From Bacillus nakamurai (lineage in GTDB: Bacteria > Bacillota > Bacilli > Bacillales > Bacillaceae): 64,000 nucleotides of DNA. Below are positions 56,813-64,000 of the stretch, piece by piece. The first letter of the stretch is position 1, and each line of letters starts with the position of its first letter. The notes beneath the pieces are model-generated. The model worked only from the letters and a program-made list of their open reading frames with translations. It was not told the origin of the DNA and did not search any database. Position numbers and translations under genes: made by a program. The stretch covers positions 151,011 through 215,010 of the forward strand of contig NZ_LSAZ01000002.1 of assembly GCF_001584325.1 (NCBI RefSeq), given 5' to 3'.

Positions 56813-57313
56813 TCAATCTCTTCTTTCGTATAAAAAATAAATATAGTCAGTCGGCACGCCTTTATGCCCCATTTGGTGAAGCATAGCGCTTATATTGCCG
56901 CGATGGTATGTGCCGTGGTTCACAACATGCCGGATGATATCGGCGTACGTCGTATGAAGTGTTCCATAGTGCGGATGAGAAATGGAAATCGAACCTTCCG
57001 TATCCTCCAACCCTGTTAAAAATTCGCTGTATTCTTCATAAAGCGCCGTCATCCTATGTTCAATCGCTTCTTGGTCTCCGCGCAGTTCCTCAAATTGAGC
57101 GAGGTTTGGAATGATTTGCTCGCGCGTTTCACCGTAAAGCGTTTTAAGCCAGACATAGTCAACCCGGCACATATGCAGCAGCACAGCGTTGACGGACGGG
57201 AAAACACTTTCTAATTCCTGATTTAGGTTTACAGCGGGCACGTTTTTCAGTTGCTGAAATATTTCCTGATTAGCCCATACGTGATAGTCGTAAAGCTTTT
57301 GAATTTGAGACAT
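56813..57313 (-). CDS. yisT: DinB/YfiT-like metal-dependent protein YisT
   Basis: A 166-residue DinB-superfamily four-helix protein. Putative metal-ligand histidines are in YDYHVWANQEIFQQL, VLLHMCRVDYVWL and IIRHVVNHGTYHRGNI. Many members use bacillithiol as a cofactor, which is family knowledge only. AGGAGGAATG precedes the start. The C-terminus PTDYIYFLYERRD is typical. Confidence 0.9.
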   Translation of the reverse strand: MSQIQKLYDYHVWANQEIFQQLKNVPAVNLNQELESVFPSVNAVLLHMCRVDYVWLKTLYGETREQIIPNLAQFEELRGDQEAIEHRMTALYEEYSEFLTGLEDTEGSISISHPHYGTLHTTYADIIRHVVNHGTYHRGNISAMLHQMGHKGVPTDYIYFLYERRD

Positions 57314-57366
57314 TCACATTCCTCCTTTTCCTCTTTGTACATTCAACGGTTCATGGGGAAATCCTT

Positions 57367-57547
57367 TTAATGCAGCAAAAGCACTGCAAAATACAGAGCC
57401 GCGCCCCACATCACCACGGCTGAACATTTATTCAAAATGCCGAGCAGCCTGCCCGTCGTATCCGCTGTTTGAACGAGCCTCCCCGCAAATGCCAATCCGG
57501 CAAACCATATCCATGAAACGGCGATGCATCCCGCTGCAAACAGCCAT
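57367..57547 (-). pseudogene. yisU: Truncated LysE-type exporter gene (yisU)
   Basis: Reading upstream from the stop at 57367, the frame gives LFAAGCIAVSWIWFAGLAFA, then GRLVQTADTTGRLLGILNKC, then AVVMWGAALYFAVLLLH. This is the last 58 residues of a LysE/RhtB-like amino-acid exporter. A start codon with its GAGGTG site (ATG at 57545-57547) lies directly next to it but in another frame, so about two thirds of the gene is deleted. It is divergent from a similarly decayed regulator, as yisU and yisV are in B. subtilis. Confidence 0.82.
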
Positions 57548-57590
57548 TTTCACCTCATTGTAGCCGGACTTTCTGCTGATGTCTCCAGCC

Positions 57591-57618
57591 ATTTGGTTGG
57601 TATCACAACCAGCCAAAT
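57591..57618. promoter_or_regulatory. Inverted repeat between the yisU and yisV remnants
   Basis: ATTTGG..CCAAAT and, inside it, TGGTTG-N6-CAACCA form a nested palindrome between the two divergent broken genes. It is probably the old operator of the YisV regulator. Confidence 0.55.
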
Positions 57619-57649
57619 GTATAATGATATGAATGAGGAGGGATCACAT

Positions 57650-57947
57650 ATGAGCAGCTGGCAGCCGGATCGGGAATCAAGCCTTCCGATTTATCTCCAG
57701 ATCGAACAATATATGAAAGAAAAAATGCTCCATGGTGAATGGACGGTCGGCACGAAAATTTCCTCACAAAGAAAGCTTGCCGATGAATTTCAAGTCAATC
57801 GAAGCCGGGGGACTGATAAATCCGGGAGCCCTCTATCTTCCCGAAGACCGGCAAAGCTTGCGCCTGTCCTATTCGTACGCACCTTTGCCGGACTTGGAGA
57901 AGGGTATTAAAACAATAGCGGACATTGCCCGCCGTTTCTTTCTGTAA
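57650..57947 (+). pseudogene. yisV: Internally deleted MocR-family regulator gene (yisV)
   Basis: The ATG after GAGGAGGGATCACAT encodes a GntR winged-helix start (LPIYLQIEQYMKEKMLHGEW, then SQRKLADEFQVNRS). After residue 50 the text jumps, in another frame, to the C-terminal end of an aminotransferase-like domain (GALYLPEDRQSLRLSYSYAP, then LEKGIKTIADIARRFF) with its stop at 57947. About 380 residues in between are gone. Both ends fit one MocR protein of about 480 residues. Confidence 0.85.
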
Positions 57948-57953
57948 TAGGCA

Positions 57954-58583
57954 TTACATGACAATGGCCCCGAGGGCTCTCGCAAAAGTAATGGCGTGGG
58001 CGGGGGCTATTCGGCATCCTTTCAGCTTATCAAGCGAGACGTGCATGTCCTCAAAGGTACATGTGCTGATATCCATGTTGAAAAGAGAAGTGCCGATGAA
58101 GTTTGCGCCGTCCAAATCACATGCATCAAACTGGGTGTGCTCAAGGGCGGCATCATTGCATTCACTTTCAGAAAGGGCGCAATGTGCAAAGCGGACATGC
58201 TTCATATTTGAATAGCTGAATGAACTGTAGTTGGCATGGCAGTCTTCAAACTGCACATTACGCAAGGTGCAGTCGGCCAGATTCACTCCGAGCAATTTTG
58301 AGTTTTGAAAGACCGTTCTATGAATGATGCTCCCGCTGAAATCGGCGTTTGACAAATCACATTTTTCAAATCGCACATCCGTACATTCCATATGCCGGAA
58401 TGAGACGTCCATAAAGACCATATTTCTGAAAATAACCTGCTCGGCACACAAGTGATGCAGCTCATCTCCGGTGATTGAACCATTTTCAATCACCGCCTCC
58501 TTTATCTGATCCTCCTTAAGTGCTTCACTGAAAGAAAGAAGCGGTAATTGCTTCGGAATTTTCGGTTTTTGTATCGTATTCAT
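57954..58583 (-). CDS. yisX: Pentapeptide-repeat protein YisX
   Basis: A 209-residue protein made of A(D/N)LxF-like repeats from about residue 45 on (DVRFEKCDLSNADFSGS, ANFIGTSLFNMDISTC), forming a predicted right-handed four-sided beta-helix. Some pentapeptide proteins mimic DNA and protect gyrase; the role here is unknown. The ATG follows AAAGGGAG; a longer frame is unsupported. It ends seven bases from the yisV remnant. Confidence 0.88.
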   Translation of the reverse strand: MNTIQKPKIPKQLPLLSFSEALKEDQIKEAVIENGSITGDELHHLCAEQVIFRNMVFMDVSFRHMECTDVRFEKCDLSNADFSGSIIHRTVFQNSKLLGVNLADCTLRNVQFEDCHANYSSFSYSNMKHVRFAHCALSESECNDAALEHTQFDACDLDGANFIGTSLFNMDISTCTFEDMHVSLDKLKGCRIAPAHAITFARALGAIVM

Positions 58584-58812
58584 CGACTTACTCCCTTTAC
58601 TAAAATAATAGCTGAAATCAGCAATTGAAACATATAGTGAATCGAAACGGTTTTTCTCATGAAAACCAGAAAACATATACAGCACCGCCTAAAAAGCGTG
58701 CCTTACATCTTCGCCGGTTATCGCAGCGTTTCGCTTATTGAAAGAGCGTAATGGAAAAGCGGAGCGGCGTCAACCGCAATGGGCTGAAAAAACGGATAGG
58801 GGGAATGAGCAA

Positions 58813-59619
58813 ATGGGCTGCTACGTTCAAACCGAAGAGAATGTGAGTTTATTTGTCGAGGATATCGGTCAGGGCCAGCCGATTGTTTTTCTGCATGGCT
58901 GGCCGCTCTGCCACAATATGTTTGAATATCAGATGAATGAACTGCCGAAAAAAGGGTTCCGCTGCATCGGCATTGATTTCCGGGGCTACGGCCAATCTGA
59001 CAAGCCGTTTGAAGGGTATGATTATGACACGATGGCTGATGACGTGAAGGCGGTCATCTACACGCTGGAGCTGAAGGATGCGGTGCTTGCCGGGTTCTCA
59101 ATGGGCGGCGCCATCGCCGTCCGTTACATGACAAGGCACGGCGGGGCGGATATTAAAAAACTGATTTTAATGTCGGCGGCAGCCCCGGCATTTACAAAAC
59201 GGCCTGATTATCCGTACGGCTTTCGAAAAAAAGACGTTGATGATTTGATTGCCGGTTTTCAAAAAGACAGGCCGAAAGCGCTCGCCGACTTCAGCCGCAT
59301 TTTCTTTGCGAAAAGCAAAACGCCGGAATTCAAGCAATGGTTCCAGAATCTCGGTTTAAGCGCCTCATCCTACGGCACCCTTCATTCCGCCGCCGCTTTG
59401 CGGGATGAGGATTTACGCAAGGAGCTGAAGGATATTAAAGTGCCGACACTGATTATGCATGGCGTAAAGGATAAAGTCTGTTCCGTTCATTTTGCGAAAG
59501 AGCTGAAGCGGCGCATTCCAAGTGCGAGCTTCATTCCTTTTGAAGAAAGCGGGCACGGCATTTTCTATGAAGAAAAAGACCGCCTCAATGAAGAAATCAC
59601 CCGGTTTGCCAAAGAGTGA
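58813..59619 (+). CDS. yisY: Alpha/beta hydrolase YisY (cofactor-free haloperoxidase-like)
   Basis: A 268-residue alpha/beta-hydrolase. The catalytic serine is in AGFSMGGAIAVRY, the aspartate in MHGVKDKVC and the histidine in ESGHGIFYEEKD. VFLHGWPLCHNMFEYQ contains the oxyanion HGWP motif typical of non-heme chloroperoxidases and esterases. Start: ATG after AGGGGGAATGAGCAA; an in-frame upstream ATG would add 25 unlikely residues. Physiological substrate unknown. Confidence 0.9.
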   Translation: MGCYVQTEENVSLFVEDIGQGQPIVFLHGWPLCHNMFEYQMNELPKKGFRCIGIDFRGYGQSDKPFEGYDYDTMADDVKAVIYTLELKDAVLAGFSMGGAIAVRYMTRHGGADIKKLILMSAAAPAFTKRPDYPYGFRKKDVDDLIAGFQKDRPKALADFSRIFFAKSKTPEFKQWFQNLGLSASSYGTLHSAAALRDEDLRKELKDIKVPTLIMHGVKDKVCSVHFAKELKRRIPSASFIPFEESGHGIFYEEKDRLNEEITRFAKE

Positions 59620-59620
59620 C

Positions 59621-59659
59621 AAAAGCCCTGATAAGGAATATGTTCTTATCAGGGCTTTC
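59621..59659. terminator. Bidirectional terminator between yisY and yitI
   Basis: Long stem AAAGCCCTGATAAG / CTTATCAGGGCTTT between convergent genes. Confidence 0.88.
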
Positions 59660-59677
59660 ATTTGTCCTGCCGCAAAA

Positions 59678-60118
59678 TCAAGCGAGTTTTTTATACATGA
59701 TCAGATGCAGTCCGATGCCCGGGATATCAAAGGTTTCGCCGATGCTTTTCCAGCCGAGCTTTTCATAATACCCTTTCACATGATGTCTGGCGTTGCACCA
59801 GACAAGCCCCGCGCCCATATCGGTCAGTGTCCGTTCTGCGTATGAAATTAATGTGCTTCCTGCTTTTTGCGTGCGGTATTCCGGGAGGGTCGCCATGCCG
59901 CGCAGCTGATAGGCGGGTGTTTCCTTTAATGCCTCTTGGTCTTGCGGATAGAAAGAGGCGATGCTGATCAGCGTCCCTTCGAAAAACGCCCCGAGATGAA
60001 AAGCTCCTGTCATGTTGTCCTGATCATATTTGCAATCTTCAATCGACTGATGAGGGCGCAGTATTTTATGCCTGATATTGTACGTATCTTCTGCGGTAAT
60101 GGATTTTATTTCAAGCAT
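59678..60118 (-). CDS. yitI: GNAT-family N-acetyltransferase YitI
   Basis: A 146-residue acetyltransferase. The acetyl-CoA segment is QLRGMATLPEYRTQKAGSTL, and the later GYYEKLGWKSIGE is a GNAT C-terminal motif. RHKILRPHQSIEDCKYD near the N-terminus is typical of this subgroup. The start follows AAAGGAGAATGGCC. In B. subtilis several genes (yisZ, yitA to yitH) separate yisY from yitI; they are absent here. Confidence 0.88.
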   Translation of the reverse strand: MLEIKSITAEDTYNIRHKILRPHQSIEDCKYDQDNMTGAFHLGAFFEGTLISIASFYPQDQEALKETPAYQLRGMATLPEYRTQKAGSTLISYAERTLTDMGAGLVWCNARHHVKGYYEKLGWKSIGETFDIPGIGLHLIMYKKLA

Positions 60119-60164
60119 GGCCATTCTCCTTTAGCTGTCTCTTTTTCTTTATCGTACCATGAAA

Positions 60165-60189
60165 AGGCCGCCTGTCACATCAGGCGGCC
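60165..60189 (-). terminator. Terminator of yitJ
   Basis: Stem GGCCGCCTG / CAGGCGGCC around TCACAT, followed by TTTT in the minus direction. Confidence 0.85.
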
Positions 60190-60204
60190 CCATTTTTACC
60201 CGTA

Positions 60205-62046
60205 TCAATGCAAATAGACATTTGTCCGCTTTTCATCCTTTTGCTTAATATAAGAGGCAAGCTCGGACGTCAAATCAGAACGGAGAAAAGGGGTGATTAA
60301 ATAGATTCCGTTAAACAGCTCGCACGCCGTGTCAAGGAGAGACTTGGCGATGGCAAGGCCTTCTGTTTTCTGCTTCTGTTTATCTTCGCCGGCAAGCGCC
60401 ATTTTTTCGCGGATGCCGTCTGACAGCTTAATGCCGGGGATTTCATGATGGATGAACTCCGCGTTGCGGCTGCTTGTTAACGGCATAATCCCGATATATA
60501 CCGGTGTTTGGAGATGCTTCGTTTCCTTATGAATGTCAATGAGCTGCTGCTCTGAGTAGACAGGCTGGGAAACGAAATAATCGGCGCCGCACTCGATCTT
60601 TTTTTCCAGCCGTTTGACTGCCTTGTCAAGATGGCGGACATTCGGATTAAACGCGCCTGCCACGGAAAAGCCGGTTTTTTTACCGAGCGGTTTTCCCGAT
60701 AAGGAAATGCCTTCATTGAACTGCTTAATCAGCCTGATCAAGTCAAAAGACGTTAAATCATAAACGGAGGTGGCCCCTGGAAAGTCGCCGATTTTTGAAG
60801 GATCGCCCGTGATGGCTAAAATATCGGTGAGTCCGAGGGTGTCAAGTCCCATTAAATGCGACTGAAGGCCGATGATATTCCGGTCTCTGCACGTAATATG
60901 GACGAGAGAACGGATATCAAGCCGCTCCTTTAATAATGAGCCGCAGGCGGCATTGCTGATCCTCGGCGTCGCGAGTGAATTGTCGGCGAGCGTCAGCGCC
61001 TCAATTCCGGTTTCCTTCAATTCGGCTGCCGCTTGCAGAAATTTTTCAAAATTCAATTTTTTCGGCGGATCAAGCTCCACGATAATCGAACGTTTTTTAG
61101 CGGCTATTTCGTTTAATCCAGGTTCGGCCCTTTCATCCCGGACAGCGATTACTTCTTCTTCCCGTCTGATTTTCACCTCTTTTTCCGTGACGGGCTCGAG
61201 CCCGCTGACTGCTTCCGCCATCGCCCTGATATGGTTAGGCGTCGTGCCGCAGCAGCCACCGATAATCCGCGCGCCCTGCTTGCGGAATTCAGCGGCGCTC
61301 TCACGGAAATAAGTGTTGTCTGTTTCATAAACAAGCCGGCCTTCTTCAAGAGATGGAAGGCTGCTGTTCGGGTAGACGGATAAATAAGCGTCGCGGAAAA
61401 TCGGCACTTCGGTGAGCGCTTCAATCATGTGATACGGGCCGAGCCGGCAGTTAATGCCCGTTATATCAGCGCCGATGTCAGCGATCGACCTGAGTGCTTC
61501 CCCGAGCGGCGTGCCGTCCTGAAGCACGCCCTGCTCGTGCATTGATACATTGAGCATGATCGGAAGTTCCGTTTCCTTTCTCGCAATCTTTAATACTTCG
61601 CGCGCCTCCTCTAAATCATAATAGGTTTCTAACAAAAGGCCGTCCGGCTCTTCATGCAGTAAGAGATACAGCTGCTCCCGAAAGCTGCGTTTGATTTCCT
61701 CAAGGCTGTAGGCGTTTTTGTTAAAGGTGCGGATACCGCCCATCGTTCCCAGCACATAGGCGCCCTCTGAGGATGCGCGCGCGATTTTGACGGCCTCCTG
61801 ATTGATTTTTTTTGTCTCATCCTCCAGCCCGTACCTTGACAGCTTAATATAATTCGCGCCGTACGTGTTCGTTTGAATAATGTCGGCGCCTGCCTCTACG
61901 TAAGCCTTATGTATCCGTTTGATTTCCTCCGGCTTTGACACATTCAGCTCCTCAAAGCACCTGTCAATGCCATAGGAATAAAGCAAAGTTCCCATCGCTC
62001 CGTCGCCGATTAAAATCCGATGCTGCAAATCTTCCAGTAGTCCCAT
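60205..62046 (-). CDS. yitJ: Homocysteine S-methyltransferase / methylenetetrahydrofolate reductase YitJ
   Basis: A bifunctional 613-residue protein of methionine synthesis. The N-terminal half is a homocysteine methyltransferase domain with zinc cysteines in [10 protein letters not shown] and [12 protein letters not shown]. The C-terminal half (from about residue 320) is a MetF-like methylenetetrahydrofolate reductase ([34 protein letters not shown]). I use the second of two adjacent ATG codons, better spaced from AAGGAGG. Expression is set by the SAM-I riboswitch upstream. Confidence 0.94.
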   Translation of the reverse strand: MGLLEDLQHRILIGDGAMGTLLYSYGIDRCFEELNVSKPEEIKRIHKAYVEAGADIIQTNTYGANYIKLSRYGLEDETKKINQEAVKIARASSEGAYVLGTMGGIRTFNKNAYSLEEIKRSFREQLYLLLHEEPDGLLLETYYDLEEAREVLKIARKETELPIMLNVSMHEQGVLQDGTPLGEALRSIADIGADITGINCRLGPYHMIEALTEVPIFRDAYLSVYPNSSLPSLEEGRLVYETDNTYFRESAAEFRKQGARIIGGCCGTTPNHIRAMAEAVSGLEPVTEKEVKIRREEEVIAVRDERAEPGLNEIAAKKRSIIVELDPPKKLNFEKFLQAAAELKETGIEALTLADNSLATPRISNAACGSLLKERLDIRSLVHITCRDRNIIGLQSHLMGLDTLGLTDILAITGDPSKIGDFPGATSVYDLTSFDLIRLIKQFNEGISLSGKPLGKKTGFSVAGAFNPNVRHLDKAVKRLEKKIECGADYFVSQPVYSEQQLIDIHKETKHLQTPVYIGIMPLTSSRNAEFIHHEIPGIKLSDGIREKMALAGEDKQKQKTEGLAIAKSLLDTACELFNGIYLITPFLRSDLTSELASYIKQKDEKRTNVYLH

Positions 62047-62090
62047 CATTTGCCTCCTTCATTCACTTTCAGCAAGGAAAAAAGAGAAAT

Positions 62091-62260
62091 AAAAAAAGTC
62101 TTCTTAAGAAGAAGACTTTGTGATCATTTGTCTCTCTTCTTATCTTCCAAGCTGTTTTGTAAGCTTGCTGGATTTAGCACCTTGGTCATGGTTTTCATAA
62201 ACCATTACACCGGTTGCTGAAGCGTCGTCGGGCCAGTCCCTCGGCTTCTCTTGATAAGAA
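62091..62260 (-). promoter_or_regulatory. SAM-I (S-box) riboswitch of yitJ
   Basis: The aptamer occupies 62137-62260 on the minus strand. It opens TTCTTATCAAGAG, contains AGGGACTGGCCC, CTTCAGCAACC and CCAAGGTGCTAAATCC, and closes with GATAAGAA pairing with the start (P1). The downstream terminator AGTCTTCTT / AAGAAGACT with a seven-T run is at 62091-62119. High S-adenosylmethionine ends transcription before yitJ. This is very close to the well-studied B. subtilis yitJ leader. Confidence 0.96.
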
Positions 62261-62360
62261 CGTTCATTTAATTGTCAATGGGTTTCCAAAGTTAACTCCG
62301 AAAATCCCTTTCTCCAAATTTACCGAAAATAGAGACAATAATCAATAGGAATCACACAAT

Positions 62361-62852
62361 TTATCTAAAATTAATAAATTGAACATCAATCGGCAGGTCT
62401 GCCCCGCGGACGGCAGATATAATCTGCTGCAAATCATCTTTGTTTTTTCCGGTCACGCGCACTTGGTCATCCTGTATTTGTGATTTTACCTTCAAGCCGG
62501 AGTTTTTGATCACGGCGTTGATTTTTTTCGCGTTGTCTTTATCAATGCCCTGCACAAGCTTCGCGCGCTGGCGCACCGTGCCGCCTGAGGCATTTTCAAT
62601 TTTGCCGTATTCGATGTTTTTCGTCGGCACCTCGCGTTTGATCAGTTTGCCGCTAAGCACGTCTTTAAGCTGGTTTAATTTAAATTCATCATCAGAAATC
62701 AGCACAAGCTCTTCTTTTTCTAATGTCACGTCACTTTTAGACCCTTTGAAGTCATAGCGGGTGCCGATTTCCTTCAGCGTCATTTGAATCGCGTTTTGCA
62801 CCTCGGGAAATTCAACTTTGGATACAATATCAAAAGAACTTTCTTTTGCCAT
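62361..62852 (-). CDS. yitK: YajQ-family nucleotide-binding protein YitK
   Basis: A 163-residue member of the YajQ (UPF0234) family. Characteristic segments are [30 protein letters not shown] and the ending [14 protein letters not shown]. Family members bind c-di-GMP or tRNA/nucleotides in other bacteria. The role in Bacillus is not established. GGAGG precedes the ATG. Confidence 0.92.
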   Translation of the reverse strand: MAKESSFDIVSKVEFPEVQNAIQMTLKEIGTRYDFKGSKSDVTLEKEELVLISDDEFKLNQLKDVLSGKLIKREVPTKNIEYGKIENASGGTVRQRAKLVQGIDKDNAKKINAVIKNSGLKVKSQIQDDQVRVTGKNKDDLQQIISAVRGADLPIDVQFINFR

Positions 62853-63002
62853 ATGAAAACCTCCTATAACATTTCACTTATGTGTTGATTATAGTAGAAT
62901 AAAGAGAAATGTCCAACAGCATAAAGCATGAATTTGTGTGTGTTGGAAAAAATGAGAAAAACATCAGCCCTATATACAGGGCGAAGCAGGAAGGACGATA
63001 AC

Positions 63003-63851
63003 ATGAGACCAGGGCAGCAGCTCACGTTGAGTATAGATCACCAAACCGATTTCGGCTATTTTTTAACCGACGGCGAGGATACGGTTCTTTTACATAACAG
63101 TGAAATCACAGAGGACATTGAAGACAAAGACGAGGTGGAGGTGTTTATTTACGTCGACCCTCAGGAAAGGCTCGCGGCGACGATGAAAAAGCCGCTTATC
63201 AGCTTTTATGACTACGGATGGGTGGAAGTGACGGATAAAGTGGAGGATATGGGCGTATTCGTCGACGTCGGCCTCTCAAAAGACGCGCTCGTTGCGACAG
63301 AGCACCTTCCTCCGTATGAATCCGTCTGGCCGCAAAAAGGCGACAGGCTGTATTGCATGCTGAAGGTGACAAACCGCGGACGCATGTTTGCCAAACCGGC
63401 GCCGGAGGACATCATCAGCGAATTATTTACGGATGCAGGCGAAGAGATGATGAATAAAGAACTGACGGGCACGGTGTACAGGCTGATCGCTTCCGGCTCG
63501 TTCATTATTACAGATGAAGGCATCCGCGGATTTATTCATCCTACTGAAAGAAAGGAAGAACCGAGACTCGGCAGCCGCGTGACGGGACGTGTCATTCAGG
63601 TGAAGGAAGACGGTTCAGTCAATATGTCGCTTCTGCCGAGAAAGCAGGACGCGCTTTCCGTTGACGCGGAAGAGATTCTGACGTATTTAAGATCGAGAAA
63701 CGGTGCAATGCCTTACGGAGACAAAAGCCATCCAGACGATATCCGCGAGCGGTTCAATTTAAGCAAAGCCGCCTTTAAGCGGGCGCTCGGCCACCTGATG
63801 AAAACCGGCAGGGTTTATCAGGAGAACGGCTGGACGTACGAAAAACAATAG
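63003..63851 (+). CDS. yitL: S1-domain RNA-binding protein YitL (CvfB family)
   Basis: A 282-residue protein with three S1-like OB folds and a C-terminal winged helix, the CvfB arrangement. Seen are HNSEITEDIEDKDEVEVFIY (first OB fold), GVFVDVGLSKDALVATEHLP (second) and GTVYRLIASGSFIITDEGIRGF (third, core GSFIITDEGIRGFIHP), then a C-terminal FNLSKAAFKRALGHLMKTGR helix-turn-helix-like end. The ATG after GGAAGGACGATAAC is chosen over an upstream frame. CvfB affects virulence regulation in staphylococci. Confidence 0.9.
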   Translation: MRPGQQLTLSIDHQTDFGYFLTDGEDTVLLHNSEITEDIEDKDEVEVFIYVDPQERLAATMKKPLISFYDYGWVEVTDKVEDMGVFVDVGLSKDALVATEHLPPYESVWPQKGDRLYCMLKVTNRGRMFAKPAPEDIISELFTDAGEEMMNKELTGTVYRLIASGSFIITDEGIRGFIHPTERKEEPRLGSRVTGRVIQVKEDGSVNMSLLPRKQDALSVDAEEILTYLRSRNGAMPYGDKSHPDDIRERFNLSKAAFKRALGHLMKTGRVYQENGWTYEKQ

Positions 63852-63862
63852 ATTTTCTGCAA

Positions 63863-63893
63863 AAACATCGGTTAATACGACCGGTGTTTTTTA
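63863..63893 (+). terminator. Terminator of yitL
   Basis: Stem AACATCGGT / ACCGGTGTT (one mismatch) followed by six T. The last 110 bases of the window hold nothing further I can identify. Confidence 0.75.
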
Positions 63894-64000
63894 TTTCCTC
63901 TAAAACCACAATATTCATGATTTTCTTTGTTTTCATGTTTGTTTTCAAAAAAATAAATATTTTATTGAAATAAAATATTCTGACATGCAGACCGATATAT

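Noticed and set aside
57524..57910. 128-codon frame taken as an intact small GntR protein
   Set aside because: Only the first 50 residues after 57650 resemble a GntR head. The rest is out of frame with the aminotransferase-like C-terminus, so it is a pseudogene.
62273..62278. TTGACA (minus strand) as a -35 element for yitJ
   Set aside because: No acceptable -10 lies 16-18 bases downstream, where the riboswitch P1 helix already begins. The true promoter could not be fixed by eye.

Overview
The window is a chromosomal segment of a low-GC Gram-positive, spore-forming, competence-capable bacterium of the Bacillus subtilis group. The secreted subtilisin is of the BPN' type, and gene order follows the B. 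subtilis lcfB-aprE-comK-addAB-gerP-wprA-yitJ region with characteristic losses and replacements. This points to B. amyloliquefaciens / B. velezensis. I saw no rRNA, tRNA, CRISPR array, prophage or intact insertion sequence.

Layout. 0-4.4 kb: end of the acyl-CoA ligase gene lcfB, yhfM, membrane protease gene yhfN, and aprE with its promoter and 5' mRNA hairpin. 4.4-9.7 kb: Fur-box-controlled siderophore-binding lipoprotein yhfQ, phosphatase yhfR, and a BirA-controlled operon bioY-yhfT-yhfS. 9.7-14.8 kb: hemAT, yhfW, yhxC, yhzC and the competence regulator comK. 14.9-21 kb: a block that does not follow the B. subtilis 168 order (AlkA glycosylase, a flavin-binding PNPOx-fold protein divergent from a MocR regulator, an Eis-like acetyltransferase, a YrpD-like secreted protein, an Excalibur protein and a YbjQ-family protein). 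21-29.7 kb: yhjCB symporter, yhjD, yhjE-sipV, monooxygenase yhjG with its MarR regulator yhjH and three matching operator sites, yhjN, the Cys-rich YhjQ, ferritin-like YhjR and a DUF421 protein. 29.8-41.6 kb: the DNA-repair operon addB-addA-sbcD-sbcC. 41.6-42.5 kb: a second variable spot with a frataxin-like gene and about 300 bp of highly structured non-coding DNA. 42.5-45.1 kb: the six-gene gerP spore-germination operon behind a SigK-type promoter, then a Spo0E-like gene. 45.3-54.4 kb: yisK, yisL, wprA, yisN, asnO, yisP, yisQ. 54.5-58 kb: yisR and yisS, with three decayed genes (degA, yisU, yisV). 58-64 kb: yisX, yisY, yitI, yitJ under a SAM-I riboswitch, yitK, yitL.

Functionally the region combines secreted and wall proteolysis (AprE, WprA, SipV), competence and recombination (ComK, AddAB, SbcCD), spore functions (GerP, YisI, YhjQ/YhjR, AsnO, YisP), and cofactor or metal responses (BirA, Fur, S-box). 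The most unusual items are the structured non-coding block at 42.17-42.44 kb, the exact three-copy YhjH operator, the three pseudogenes next to intact partners, and a BirA-regulated thiolase that lacks one of its two catalytic cysteines. Gene names come from recognising sequence and synteny without a database search. Comparisons with other genomes are from memory.
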